Shown: in pieces, positions 1 to 8,661 of the stretch
How the letters are laid out: each line of letters opens with the position of its first letter
Position numbering within the stretch: the stretch's first letter is position 1
Assembly (NCBI GenBank): GCA_963925675.1
Contig: CAWUSW010000071.1
Location: 1-24,507, forward strand
Source of the DNA: Eutrophocola sp963925675
GTDB taxonomy: Bacteria > Pseudomonadota > Gammaproteobacteria > Pseudomonadales > Pseudohongiellaceae
DNA length: 24,507 nt
Direction: 5' to 3'
Notes under the pieces: generated by a model
What the model was told of the DNA's origin: nothing
What the model saw: only the letters and a program-made list of their open reading frames with translations
Database searches by the model: none
Made by a program: the position numbers and the translations under genes

Positions 1-642
1 TCCCTTGCCACCACGCGGAACAATAACGGCCACATATTCAGGCATGGTGATGAGCTCTCCTACGGCAGAACGATCCGTGGTACCGACAACCTGAACGGCA
101 GTTGCGGGTAAGCCTGTAGCTTCAAGCCCCTGGCGGATACAGTCAGCAATTGCCTGGTTAGAATGAAAAGCCTCGGAACCACCACGCAGAATCGTCGCAT
201 TGCCCGATTTCAGGCATAAGCTTGCGGCTTCAACAGTCACATTTGGTCTCGACTCATAAATAATGCCAATAACACCAAGCGGTACGCGCATACGGCCAAC
301 CTGGATACCACTGGGCATGTAACGCATGTCAGTGATTTCACCAATAGGGTCGGAGAGCGCGGCGACTTGTCGCAAGCCTTCCAGCATCGATTCAATTCTG
401 GCGGGGGTTAACTCAAGTCGATCCAGCATTGCTGAATTCAGGCCCTTTTCTTCTCCGGCTTCAAGATCTTTGGCATTGGCCGCGGCCAGAGTATCCCGGG
501 TGGAATCTATGGCATCCAGGGCAGCAAGTAGCGCAGCATTTTTTACACTGGTATCAGCTGCAGCCATAACACGAGACGCAGCCCTGGCATTTTGCCCGAG
601 TTCCTGCATCTGTAATTTGATGATTTTTTCTGCCTCTGTCAT
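1..642 (-). CDS. proA: Glutamate-5-semialdehyde dehydrogenase (gamma-glutamyl phosphate reductase), N-terminal part
   Basis: ProA reduces gamma-glutamyl phosphate to glutamate-5-semialdehyde with NADPH, the second cytoplasmic step of proline synthesis. The reverse strand reads from an ATG at 640-642 with no stop to the window edge, giving 214 residues of a protein normally about 420 long; the catalytic cysteine lies beyond the edge. Family stretches visible are GRMRVPLGVIGIIYESRPNV, LKSGNATILRGGSEAFHSN and the last residues PEYVAVIVPRGGKG. The start fits the usual N-terminus (MTEAEKIIKLQMQELG followed by ARAASR). No good Shine-Dalgarno is seen, but a perfect TATAAT lies about 30 bp upstream. 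Identification is near certain from the conserved blocks; only completeness cannot be judged. Confidence 0.95.
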   Translation of the reverse strand, partial: MTEAEKIIKLQMQELGQNARAASRVMAAADTSVKNAALLAALDAIDSTRDTLAAANAKDLEAGEEKGLNSAMLDRLELTPARIESMLEGLRQVAALSDPIGEITDMRYMPSGIQVGRMRVPLGVIGIIYESRPNVTVEAASLCLKSGNATILRGGSEAFHSNQAIADCIRQGLEATGLPATAVQVVGTTDRSAVGELITMPEYVAVIVPRGGKG

Positions 643-673
643 TGCTTGGCTGGCTCAAGTATTCAAAAAACTC

Positions 674-679
674 ATTATA
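674..679 (-). promoter_or_regulatory. Candidate -10 box for proA
   Basis: The minus strand carries an exact TATAAT here, which would start transcription about 25 nt before the proA ATG. No convincing -35 hexamer is present at 16-18 bp spacing, so this is a suggestion from one box only. Confidence 0.3.
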
Positions 680-714
680 CCTCACTTCGCTATTTCAGGT
701 ATTCAGGGCATAAC

Positions 715-749
715 TTAAGAACCCTCTGACTAATTATGAATAGTTTCAG
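715..749 (+). repeat. Left terminal inverted repeat of the TTAA element
   Basis: Begins TTAAGA, then the 20-bp block at 721-740, then TAGTTTCAG. It differs from the complement of the right arm at only three positions (720, 741 and 744). Confidence 0.75.
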
Positions 750-952
750 CGTGATCTGGAGCGTGCAATCGCAAGGCGCAAAGCGAAGGCCAGGGCTGGC
801 TGTCCCTGGCAAAGTTTGTAACGCGGCGAGTGTGCGCTCCTGACCGAGCCCTACGGGGCTTAAGGAGGTTTCCGTGCTCAGCGTTGCGCTTTCTCGACAG
901 GTTCTCGACATGCCTTCAAAAACGCGCCTTGATCACGAAATCCTCTGTAAGC

Positions 953-987
953 CTGAAGCTGTTCATAATTAGTCAGAGGGTCCTTAA
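953..987 (-). repeat. Right terminal inverted repeat of the TTAA element
   Basis: Complement of the left arm with three differences. Its last four bases overlap the stop codon (984-986 on the minus strand) of the neighbouring GIY-YIG gene. Confidence 0.75.
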
Positions 988-1265
988 TTAAGAATATCGT
1001 GCAAAATCTTTGCATTTCCCTTGATCAGATTTTCCTTGTCAATGCGCCGCAACTTTTTGATGCGCGCTTCTATGACCGAAGCTTCACTGCGATCATGGGC
1101 TGCCATGGACCAGGCTTTTTTGAGCGGCCCTTTGCCCCGCAGGCTTTTTGCCCCTTTCATATTACCTTCATGCTCTGCTATACGCCTGCTGACATCAGTT
1201 GATATACCGGTGTAGAGTAAGCCTGCTTTTGTACGCAATATGTAAACAAACCAGTCAGATTTCAT
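984..1265 (-). CDS. GIY-YIG nuclease superfamily protein (UPF0213-like)
   Basis: Small stand-alone GIY-YIG domain protein of 93 residues, a length usual for the UPF0213 group. The first ATG in good register is at 1263-1265, giving MKSDWFVYILRTKAGLLYTGIS; the signature appears as the degenerate VYI...YTG pair, followed by the conserved arginines in TDVSRRIAEHE and a downstream glutamate (VIEARIKKLRR) typical of the metal-binding position. The frame continues upstream to 1304, but those residues lie before the domain and look untranslated. The family fold is a nuclease, but the role of these small members is unsettled. The stop codon lies in the TTAA boundary of the adjacent repeat element, so the insertion may have altered the last residues. 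The gene is divergent from serA. Confidence 0.8.
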   Translation of the reverse strand: MKSDWFVYILRTKAGLLYTGISTDVSRRIAEHEGNMKGAKSLRGKGPLKKAWSMAAHDRSEASVIEARIKKLRRIDKENLIKGNAKILHDILN

Positions 1266-1429
1266 TTCATAATTACTCAGGGATTCCTTAACGAGCCAAA
1301 ACACGCCTATTGGACAATTATCCCACGTTAGAGGCTTTTAACTGGAAATTTTCATCAATTAACTGTATAAATGCACCCCCTAAATTTTGCTGGACACAGC
1401 CCGACTTTTTCCAAAGGAAATTTCTTCAG

Positions 1430-2599
1430 ATGCTCAAGATTCAGACTTTAAATCAAATCTCTGATAAGGGACTGGTTCGATTTCCAAAACAAGACTATCA
1501 GGTTGGACCGGATGTTCAGAATGCTGATGCCATCCTGGTGCGCAGTCAAAAACTATCCATGGAGAATATCAATAGCAACCTGAAAGCTGTCGCCCGCGCA
1601 GGGGCCGGTGTCAATAATATTCCCGTTGATAGCTATACCAAAGAAGGGATAGTCGTATTCAATACCCCTGGCGCCAATGCCAATGCCGTTAAAGAACTTG
1701 TGCTGTGTGGCCTGTTACTTTCTTCCCGGGGAATTTTACAAGGGATTAATTGGGTCAACAGCCTGTCTCCAGACATGGACAGCGCCGAAATGTCCAAACT
1801 TATAGAATCCGAGAAGAAAAACTTCAAAGGAATAGAACTCAAAGGTAAAACCCTGGGAATAGTTGGTCTTGGTGCAGTAGGCGCAATGGTTGCTGACGCA
1901 GCCATTCAAATGGGTATGAAAGTCCTTGGCTATGATCCGGCGATTTCTGTGAATGCTGCCTGGCGTCTTGCCAACCAAATCGAGAAACAGGAAAACCTGA
2001 CATCCCTGATTTCCAGATCCGATTTTGTCACACTACACTTGCCTGTTCTGGAGTCCACACGCAATCTGATTGATCGCAAGATCATCAACTATTTTAAATC
2101 CGGAGCAGTTCTACTGAACTTTTCCAGAGATGCCATCGTGGATGAGGAAGCATTACTTGAGGCATTAAATAACGGACGACTTTCCAACTATGTCACTGAC
2201 TTTCCCACTCAGGAATTATTAAAAAATAAAAAAACTATTTTGCTGCCTCATATTGGTGCCAGCACTGATGAAGCTGAAGAAAACTGCGCTATCATGGCAG
2301 TGGACCAGTTACGAAATTTTCTCGAACACGGCACAATTGAAAATTCAGTGAATTTCCCATCCTTAGCACTGGAAAAAACAGATAGCTTTCGCATAGCAAT
2401 CATCAACCAGAATGTTCCCCGTATGCTCGGGCAGATTTTGTCAATTCTTGCCGACAAAGATATCAATGTTCTCGACATGCTGAACAAGAGCCGTAACGAT
2501 ATTGCCTACAACCTGATTGATATTGAAACCAAGCCATCAGAAGATACTCTGGATGAAATTCGCGCCATTGAAGATGTCATCAAGGTCTGGTTAATCTAA
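1430..2599 (+). CDS. serA: D-3-phosphoglycerate dehydrogenase with C-terminal ACT domain
   Basis: Oxidises 3-phosphoglycerate to 3-phosphohydroxypyruvate with NAD+, the first step of serine synthesis. From the ATG at 1430 the product is 389 residues: substrate-binding halves at about 1-100 and 280-310, a Rossmann NAD domain with GLGAVG at 146-151, catalytic Arg233 (in NFSRDAIVDEEAL) and His274 (in LLPHIGAST), and an ACT domain from about 319 to the end, normally the serine-sensing part. The segment before the His reads YVTDFPTQELL rather than the common DVF..EP form, a variant I associate with this short SerA type. An open frame extends back to 1310, but those 40 residues look unrelated and an AAGGA-type site precedes 1430. 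A weak TGGAAA-17-TATAAA promoter may sit at 1343-1371. serC follows after 78 bp. Confidence 0.92.
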   Translation: MLKIQTLNQISDKGLVRFPKQDYQVGPDVQNADAILVRSQKLSMENINSNLKAVARAGAGVNNIPVDSYTKEGIVVFNTPGANANAVKELVLCGLLLSSRGILQGINWVNSLSPDMDSAEMSKLIESEKKNFKGIELKGKTLGIVGLGAVGAMVADAAIQMGMKVLGYDPAISVNAAWRLANQIEKQENLTSLISRSDFVTLHLPVLESTRNLIDRKIINYFKSGAVLLNFSRDAIVDEEALLEALNNGRLSNYVTDFPTQELLKNKKTILLPHIGASTDEAEENCAIMAVDQLRNFLEHGTIENSVNFPSLALEKTDSFRIAIINQNVPRMLGQILSILADKDINVLDMLNKSRNDIAYNLIDIETKPSEDTLDEIRAIEDVIKVWLI

Positions 2600-2677
2600 A
2601 ATCCTCTTGTTGCCGTAAACAGTACTTGAACATATTTAACTCCACAATTTTAACCACAACGACAGACCCAAAAATTC

Positions 2678-3772
2678 ATGAGCAACAATCAGGTTTATAA
2701 CTTTGGTGCTGGACCGGCCATGCTGCCGATTCCGGTCATGCAACAGATCCAGGAAGAATTTCTCAACTACCGCGGAATGGGGGTTTCTGTTATTGAAATT
2801 TCTCATCGCTCCAAGGAGTTTGATGAAGTTATCAATCGCTGTGATGAATTGATCAAGGAAATTTCCGGGCTGCCTGATAATTACAGGATTCTCTATACGC
2901 ATGGTGGCGCACGCATGCAGTTCTCTGCTGTACCAATGAACCTGCTGCCTCTGAAACCCGCCAACAAAGCCGTTTACAGCGAGACTGGAAATTTTTCCAA
3001 ACAGGCCAACGTGGAGGCGGTACGCTACGGTAATATCATTGTCGCCAGCAGCGGGGAAGACTGCGATTATAAAAAGCTGCCACCACTGACACGTGACATG
3101 GTGCCGGATGACGCTTCATATGCCTATATCACCAGCAATAACACTATCTATGGCACACAGTACCAGAAATACCCGGAACTGGGCGACATTCCTCTGGTAG
3201 TGGATGCCACATCCGATATATTTTCCAGACCTGTAGATTTTTCCGGGATCGGTGTGATGTTTGCCAGCATGCAGAAAAATCTGGGGCCTGCGGGCACCGC
3301 TGTTACCATCGTGCGCGAAGATTTGATAGGCCATGCGATGGCACTTACCCCATCACTGCTTGATTATTCGGTTTACGAGAAATCACACTCTCTTTCAAAC
3401 ACCATCAATACCTTCGCCATTTACACTACATGTCTTGTTATGGAATGGCTGAAAAAAGAAGGTGGCCTTGACGCCATGGCAAAAATGAACGCAACTAAAG
3501 CCAACACTCTCTATCAGTTAATGGATAACAGTGACTTTTACACAGGTACAGCTGACGTCGGCGACCGTTCTCATATGAATGTCACTTTCGCATTACCTAA
3601 TGAAGAGCTGACCCAAATATTTCTTGCTGAAGCCCTGGAAAATGGACTTTACGCATTGAAAGGCCATCGTGTTGTTGGCGGTATCAGGGCGTCAATCTAT
3701 AACGCCATGCCATTGGCAGGTTGCCAGGCTCTAGCGGGACTTATGCAGGAATTTGAACGCACTCACGGCTGA
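2678..3772 (+). CDS. serC: Phosphoserine aminotransferase
   Basis: PLP enzyme that converts 3-phosphohydroxypyruvate and glutamate to O-phosphoserine, the step after SerA; it also serves pyridoxal phosphate synthesis in many proteobacteria. The 364-residue length is normal. The N-terminus YNFGAGPAMLP, the ISHRSKEF block, HGGARMQFSAVPMNL, and VVDATSDIFSR are all family marks; Lys200 in FASMQKNLGPAG is the expected Schiff-base lysine, and the C-terminal GHRVVGGIRASIYNAMP block binds substrate phosphate. The start has no clear Shine-Dalgarno, but the N-terminus aligns exactly with the family. It lies 78 bp after serA on the same strand and is followed at once by a strong hairpin, so serA-serC probably forms a two-gene unit. 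Confidence 0.96.
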   Translation: MSNNQVYNFGAGPAMLPIPVMQQIQEEFLNYRGMGVSVIEISHRSKEFDEVINRCDELIKEISGLPDNYRILYTHGGARMQFSAVPMNLLPLKPANKAVYSETGNFSKQANVEAVRYGNIIVASSGEDCDYKKLPPLTRDMVPDDASYAYITSNNTIYGTQYQKYPELGDIPLVVDATSDIFSRPVDFSGIGVMFASMQKNLGPAGTAVTIVREDLIGHAMALTPSLLDYSVYEKSHSLSNTINTFAIYTTCLVMEWLKKEGGLDAMAKMNATKANTLYQLMDNSDFYTGTADVGDRSHMNVTFALPNEELTQIFLAEALENGLYALKGHRVVGGIRASIYNAMPLAGCQALAGLMQEFERTHG

Positions 3773-3778
3773 GCAGAA

Positions 3779-3804
3779 AAAGCATTTATAGCAATAAATG
3801 CTTT
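3779..3804. terminator. Bidirectional hairpin terminator between serC and the TPR gene
   Basis: Perfect 11-bp inverted repeat (AAAGCATTTAT, loop AGCA, ATAAATGCTTT). On the minus strand it is followed by a run of five T; on the plus strand the T tract is short, so it should work best for the minus-strand TPR gene. It sits in the 41-bp gap between two convergent genes. Confidence 0.7.
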
Positions 3805-3813
3805 AAAACCAGC

Positions 3814-4347
3814 CTATTGGCTTAGCTGGACAAGAGCAATATTGTGCTCAATAGTTTCGCGGGCTTTTCTATTGTCCTCATCAACCATGGTCATTGCCGC
3901 CTGATAGTCTGCCAATGCATCCTCTAACATCCGACCGACAAACTTGGCCGTGCCACGATTGTTCACTGCAGACCACTTATCTGAATCTATTGCCATAGCG
4001 GTTGAGCAGGCTGCAATTGCCTCTTCAACCTTATTCAGACTGGTAAGCACTGTGCAGTATGCATTCCAGGCATAGTATCGAGGTAGTTTTTCGTGACGCA
4101 GAGTCGTTCTATTAACTTTTTCAAGATAATTCTCTGCCGCAGTCAGCGCTGCATTTTTTCTGCCATCCATCAATAATTGTCGAATAGTTTCCACTTCATC
4201 TGGTTTCTGAAGCATCAATATTTGTGATGGAATGGATTTTGAATTCAAATTAGTGCCAGTACGCACTGGCTCTGCCTGCAGTACATGAATATTTAATACA
4301 CATAATCCAAAAACTGATATCAGTGTAAAAAAAATCCTGCTTTTCAT
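3814..4347 (-). CDS. Exported TPR-repeat protein
   Basis: A 177-residue protein with a clear Sec signal peptide (MKSRIFFTLISVFGLCVL then VLQAEP; cleavage near residue 26), so it is probably periplasmic. The mature part is helical; residues about 100-175 show tetratricopeptide pattern, for example KVEEAIAACSTAMAIDSDKWSAVNNRG followed by EDALADYQAAMTMV, the usual 34-residue spacing. TPR domains mediate protein contacts; no partner is evident from the neighbours. A GGGTGG-like ribosome site precedes the ATG. It ends at a bidirectional hairpin shared with serC. Confidence 0.75.
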   Translation of the reverse strand: MKSRIFFTLISVFGLCVLNIHVLQAEPVRTGTNLNSKSIPSQILMLQKPDEVETIRQLLMDGRKNAALTAAENYLEKVNRTTLRHEKLPRYYAWNAYCTVLTSLNKVEEAIAACSTAMAIDSDKWSAVNNRGTAKFVGRMLEDALADYQAAMTMVDEDNRKARETIEHNIALVQLSQ

Positions 4348-4521
4348 TGAGCCACCCCGCTTTCGCTGATCACTATAAAACTAACTGTTGCATTGTCCTA
4401 TTGATGGATAAATCCGCAAACGACTTTGATAGAGAAAAGTATAATCCCGAAGGAGAAGAAATAACAATGTGACAGTTAACATCTTGATAATAAAAGAAAA
4501 TTAATTTCAGAAAAAATTCAA

Positions 4522-6747
4522 TCAGAAGCGAAAATTCTTGGTATATTTCAAGACGATTTCAGAGTTATTGGAGCTTAACTCGGAAAAGGTGCCTTCCGAA
4601 TCAAAGTTATAGTTCACCACCACGTAAAGATCTTCGCCTGCCTGTGGATTCCAGCGTAAACGACTGTTTAAACCTACACCATTGGAAAAGTTGTCATATT
4701 GAATCAGGTTGATCCATGACCATTTGGAATTGAAGGCATAATTGGCATTGGCAGAAATAATACGGACATCAAATGCGCCGTCCGGAAGTTCAATGTCCTG
4801 ATAATTATAATTCAGCCCCAAATTGATGTGCTCATTGGGTCGCCAGTCAGCACTTGCATTTATCTGCATGCGTTTACCATTGTAATAGTCGCCAATATTC
4901 AAACTAAAACCCGGTGCAAATTCACGCTGATTGGATATTCTGGCCTCCATCTGAAAACCGCTGAAGGTGTATTCACCCGCAGGAATTACAATCCCTGGAC
5001 GGATGGTAAAATCATTTCTCAGTCCCTCCCTGTTACGAAAGCCGCCAACGCCAAGTTGGTCGCCACGATTGGTATTAAAGTTCAACATGCGCCAGAACCA
5101 GTTCTCGCTCTGCATTTCCTTGGTATCAAGGTAACGGGTATGCCTAAAGCGCATGAAGGAGAAAACATTGCGCAAATATTTGTGCCCTTTGAAAAAATAT
5201 CGCCCTGAGCCGCCAAAATTGATGCTTTCTACACCCGTGCGATTTGCAAAACCAAGGGCAGGATTAAAATCATCACCAAAATATTCATAATTCATGTTAC
5301 CGCCAAATCCATTATTCTGGGTTTCCATACTGGCCTGAAGACCAAAGGCTTTATCATCACCTGTCAGGCCTTCGGTGTCGGACTGCTGATACCAGAAATT
5401 TCCCCTCAGGCTGTGACTGTCGGAGAAGCGCGTATTCTGATAGCGAAAATCCATTCCGCCTACAGTGTTATCTGTTTCACTGGTAGGATCACCGTGAGTA
5501 AGAATCACACCAACGCTGGATTCGGACAAAATATTGGCAGCCGCCCTGCCGACGAAAACATTCTGGCTATCCAGGGCATCAAACTCACCCTGGTTTACTG
5601 CCAGACCACCGACGTTCCAGCGACCAACTCGTCCAGTCAGTTTGACACCGGCATCAATATCTACCGGAGTCCCGAATCTACTCAAGCCAATACGACGGGA
5701 ATAAAAAGGAATACCGTTCTGGTTCAAACCACCAAAGCTGAATATATCCAGGTCCTGCAAAAAGAAATCACGCTTTTCAGGAAAGAAAAGTGAGAAGCGG
5801 CTAAGGTTTACCTGGCGATTGTCTACTTCAGTCGCCGAGAAATCCGTATTGAAGGTTACCGCACCGGTCAGGTTGGGGGTGATTTTATAAAACACATTCA
5901 GTGAAGGGTCAAAACGCTGATCAGTGATACCCGAAGTATAATCTTCGTTTCCTGCCAATGTGACAGAGGGGATGATGTCCAGGCCTTTGCCCTGCCGGAT
6001 GCCCTGAATTCCTGAAACCAGACCGGTAGTCGTAGGATTTATTCGCCGATTAAATGAAGACCATGCCATATCTTCATTTTTTCGTGCAATGGTCCTGGCA
6101 ATGGTAAATCCCCATTCTTCACTATCCGGATCAAAGTTCAAGGTGGTGAACGGAATTGCTACTTCAGCAGTCCAGCCCTGTTCATCCACACGAGATTCAA
6201 CTTGCCAAATACCGGTCCAGTCGCGATTCAGATCATTGGGATTTTCATAAATACCCTCGCGTCTGATTCCGTTAGGGTTTACCTGAAAATGGTAACCAGT
6301 GCGTCCGTTATTAAATGTGTCCAGAATAAACTCAAAAGAATCATCACTGCCAAGGCCGCCGCCCTGAACAAGTTGGCGAGCTATAATTCTGTCAGCTTCA
6401 CTGTCATTAAGGCGGGCACCGACGAAAAAATAATTATCGTTATAGGAAATATAGAATATTGAATCTTCACTGGGCTGACCATGATCTACCGGCTGGAACT
6501 GATGAAGATCAGAGATTACTGCTGCTGTTTTCCACACATCATCATCGAGCACACCATCGATTATCGGTGCGCGGGCAGTTCGTTTAACCTCTATTCTTTT
6601 ACGAGCCGAGCTTGCATCAAGATTACCGCTAAACTCATTTCGAATATCAGCAGCAAACTCACTTTCCGGTACCTGAGAAAATGCATGTGGTACAAGCAAA
6701 AGCAGAACAACAAAAGTTATGTTTTTTGTGTTGAAAAAATATTTCAT
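4522..6747 (-). CDS. DUF5916 outer-membrane protein with N-terminal CBM9-like domain
   Basis: From the ATG at 6745-6747 the product is 741 residues with a signal peptide (MKYFFNTKNITFVVLLLL ending near AFSQ). Residues about 45-230 resemble the carbohydrate-binding module 9-like domain that heads DUF5916 proteins (IDGVLDDDVWKTA, DDSFEFILDTF, GYHFQVNPNGIRREG, WTAEVAIPFTTLNF). The rest shows alternating beta-strand pattern and ends in an aromatic residue (KYTKNFRF), the usual signal for assembly as an outer-membrane barrel. FFPEKRDFFLQ is a strong family mark. Function is unknown; a role in carbohydrate or glycoconjugate handling is only suggested by the first domain. The frame is open a further 16 codons upstream, but the signal peptide fixes the shorter start. 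It lies alone, with 174 bp to the downstream TPR gene. Confidence 0.82.
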   Translation of the reverse strand: MKYFFNTKNITFVVLLLLVPHAFSQVPESEFAADIRNEFSGNLDASSARKRIEVKRTARAPIIDGVLDDDVWKTAAVISDLHQFQPVDHGQPSEDSIFYISYNDNYFFVGARLNDSEADRIIARQLVQGGGLGSDDSFEFILDTFNNGRTGYHFQVNPNGIRREGIYENPNDLNRDWTGIWQVESRVDEQGWTAEVAIPFTTLNFDPDSEEWGFTIARTIARKNEDMAWSSFNRRINPTTTGLVSGIQGIRQGKGLDIIPSVTLAGNEDYTSGITDQRFDPSLNVFYKITPNLTGAVTFNTDFSATEVDNRQVNLSRFSLFFPEKRDFFLQDLDIFSFGGLNQNGIPFYSRRIGLSRFGTPVDIDAGVKLTGRVGRWNVGGLAVNQGEFDALDSQNVFVGRAAANILSESSVGVILTHGDPTSETDNTVGGMDFRYQNTRFSDSHSLRGNFWYQQSDTEGLTGDDKAFGLQASMETQNNGFGGNMNYEYFGDDFNPALGFANRTGVESINFGGSGRYFFKGHKYLRNVFSFMRFRHTRYLDTKEMQSENWFWRMLNFNTNRGDQLGVGGFRNREGLRNDFTIRPGIVIPAGEYTFSGFQMEARISNQREFAPGFSLNIGDYYNGKRMQINASADWRPNEHINLGLNYNYQDIELPDGAFDVRIISANANYAFNSKWSWINLIQYDNFSNGVGLNSRLRWNPQAGEDLYVVVNYNFDSEGTFSELSSNNSEIVLKYTKNFRF

Positions 6748-6941
6748 GAAGGGAAATTGATTGCACTTGAATTGGCGGCAGTATAACGGTGGCAACTTCT
6801 ATGTAAAGTTAAACATCAACATTCGTTTCAAATTCCCCGGAATATTCACAATTTTTGTGAACTTACTTGAAATACGCACAATTCAGGCGTCAAAAGCACG
6901 AAATTAATCCAAAAAATTATACTCAGGAAGTATCCTAGAAC

Positions 6942-7481
6942 TCAAAAAGAGGAACCGGGTTGAGCAAGAAATTCCTCTTCTTCAGCACAAGACTGTCTGC
7001 CAAGAATTGCATTTCGATGAGGATAACGACCAAAACGATCGATTATTTCTTTATGACGTAATTCGAAATCAAGATTATTTTCCAGACCTGGTCGGGAAAA
7101 AAGCACAACAGCCTGCTCATGAATTACTGTAGATTCACTGTGCATATACGGCATCATTAGAAATGCTTGCTGTGACACTTTCAGCTCTTCCAGAGCACCA
7201 TGAGCGACCGCTTCCTGAGCCAGAACCAGGACTTGATTGTCCCAGGCAAATGCCTGTGCCTGATCACGGTAAATATTTCTGGAAAATTGATCGAGGATTA
7301 TAATTTCTGCCAGGCGGCCCTGAGCATTGTCACGCCAGGAATACAATTCACCGCATGCAGCAGCCTGATGAAAGGATAAGTATCTTTCTTTTATTAACTG
7401 ATCAAAGGCAGAATCTTTTTCAAACCAGGCTTTGGAAGGAATTTCTTCAAACCAGAATTTTATAATTTCTGAAGCTTGCAT
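6942..7481 (-). CDS. DUF924 family protein
   Basis: A 179-residue cytoplasmic protein of the DUF924 family (usual length about 180-200). Family marks are the start IIKFWFEEIPSKAWFEKD, the block GRLAEIIILDQFSRNIYRD, FLMMPYMHSES, and HKEIIDRFGRYPHRNAILGR near the C-terminus. The fold is thought to be TPR-like and all-helical; the biochemical function is not established. No Shine-Dalgarno is visible before the ATG. It lies 45 bp downstream of the M14 carboxypeptidase on the same strand, so co-transcription with the cell-wall pair is possible. Confidence 0.85.
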   Translation of the reverse strand: MQASEIIKFWFEEIPSKAWFEKDSAFDQLIKERYLSFHQAAACGELYSWRDNAQGRLAEIIILDQFSRNIYRDQAQAFAWDNQVLVLAQEAVAHGALEELKVSQQAFLMMPYMHSESTVIHEQAVVLFSRPGLENNLDFELRHKEIIDRFGRYPHRNAILGRQSCAEEEEFLAQPGSSF

Positions 7482-7526
7482 AAAAATCAGGAGGTATTGG
7501 AAGTTAATTAATAAATGATATGTAAA

Positions 7527-8630
7527 TTACGACTCATGGTGCTCATACAGCCATTTCAGAAGATCATTCCACATTTTAGTGATTTGTTCATCTGCCGGCA
7601 TGATGCCTGCGGAGGGTAATTCCATAGTAACAACGGGAATGCCCAGATTTAAGCCCGCATAGTTACCCAATGACCCTGGATAAACGCCAAGCAAGTGTAA
7701 ATGCAACTCACCAATTCTTTCGGGCGGTTCAGGTGGACCATCATAATCCAGCAAATGGTAAGGGGCATGGACCGAAACAATGACATCAGGTTTATAGGAG
7801 TTTATCTGTTCAACAACCCACTGCACTTCAGGCTCACTTGCAGGATGGCTACCCGGAAAGCGCCTGGGATTTCGACTGGTGGTATTTGCCCAATATTCCT
7901 GGGCCAGATCAAGCCAGTCATCTGAGGGGAAATTGCGGTTTAGATCGACACCATTGGCATTCTGTCGAACTGCCTGACCATCAAGTAGGCCATCAGGGTT
8001 AACGCTTGGCGCAAAACGCCAGTGAAAATCGCGGTTATTGCTGCTTTCCAGTTGCTCCATCCATTTGAACATAATGGAAATAGAGGAATATTCATCACCG
8101 TGAATCCCCCCCATGATAAGAATTTTTGGTTTGTCTTCACTACTGCTTTCTGGCAGGAAATCCCTGACTGCGATAGGCCTGCTCTGTACTGTATAGGCAC
8201 CGCCAAAAACCAGTGACTGGGCGAGGCAATCATCTACGGTGACACTTCCCAGTTTATTCCCAATCTCACGACATAAGGCCAGAACACTGCGTTGCTGGGC
8301 TTCCAATTGGGCAATTTGCAGATCTTCAGCAGCTGTATTTTCAGGCTTTCCTGACAAATCGACGGCTGAGTCTTCGTCAGTGGAAGATGGCATATCAGAA
8401 TCAAGGAGAATTGTACTTAACTCTGATCCGGATTCTTCAGTAACACCAACGGCAATAACTTGCCTGCGGATTGCTGAAGAATCAGTGTTATCAGGCGCTG
8501 TATCCTGGTCACCAACAGCAGTCGATGAGCTAGCACCAGATGAGGAGGCCCCTGAAGGAAGATTTGTTAGCTGGGTACAGCCCGAAATCAGAAAACTCAG
8601 GGCAATCAAAGCGAGGGTCTTATTAATCAA
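7527..8630 (-). CDS. M14-family zinc carboxypeptidase lipoprotein
   Basis: A 367-residue protein beginning at TTG (8628-8630); the lipobox LISGC at 14-18 marks a lipoprotein, followed by a Ser/Asp-rich linker to about residue 110. The M14 peptidase domain follows: His177 and Glu180 in GGIHGDE and His288 in SVHAP are the zinc ligands, NANGVDLNRNF (Asn231, Arg232) binds the substrate carboxylate, and Glu337 in TMELPS is the catalytic glutamate. All key residues are present, so it should be active. The pattern resembles murein-peptide amidases of the MpaA/DUF2817 side of M14, which cut gamma-D-Glu-DAP bonds. It follows an L,D-transpeptidase after 31 bp, which supports a peptidoglycan role by inference. 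Just upstream (8637-8639) is an ATG followed directly by TAA, so the TTG is the only workable start. Confidence 0.85.
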   Translation of the reverse strand: MINKTLALIALSFLISGCTQLTNLPSGASSSGASSSTAVGDQDTAPDNTDSSAIRRQVIAVGVTEESGSELSTILLDSDMPSSTDEDSAVDLSGKPENTAAEDLQIAQLEAQQRSVLALCREIGNKLGSVTVDDCLAQSLVFGGAYTVQSRPIAVRDFLPESSSEDKPKILIMGGIHGDEYSSISIMFKWMEQLESSNNRDFHWRFAPSVNPDGLLDGQAVRQNANGVDLNRNFPSDDWLDLAQEYWANTTSRNPRRFPGSHPASEPEVQWVVEQINSYKPDVIVSVHAPYHLLDYDGPPEPPERIGELHLHLLGVYPGSLGNYAGLNLGIPVVTMELPSAGIMPADEQITKMWNDLLKWLYEHHES

Positions 8631-8661
8631 TGTTTACATCCACTCGACTGAGGTCCTGAGA

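Larger units (their letters stand above)
715..987. mobile_element. MITE-like non-coding element with long terminal inverted repeats and TTAA ends
   Basis: The two ends are inverted copies of one another: 715-749 against 953-987 match at 32 of 35 positions, including a perfect 20-bp block (721-740 and 962-981). The similarity resumes inward (CGTGATC at 750-756 against its complement at 931-937) after about 15 extra bases in the right arm. The outermost four bases on both sides are TTAA, which may be a target duplication or part of the repeat, since TTAA is its own complement. Inside are further hairpins (789-810 with 7-bp arms; 847-860 with 5-bp arms) and a direct repeat TTCTCGAC at 891-898 and 902-909. 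No transposase is encoded, so it could be mobilised only in trans. I cannot assign it to an IS family. It could instead be a REP/REPIN-type structure, though the TTAA ends and length favour a MITE. Confidence 0.65.

Noticed and set aside
326..718. 130-residue plus-strand frame
   Set aside because: Ser/Ala-rich shadow opposite proA, which has clear family blocks on the other strand.
690..911. 73-residue minus-strand frame over the inverted-repeat element
   Set aside because: Not similar to transposases, crosses the left repeat arm, and is low-information; explained by the repeat element.
1310..1429. 40-residue N-terminal extension of SerA
   Set aside because: No family similarity and no ribosome site at 1310; the ATG at 1430 fits both.
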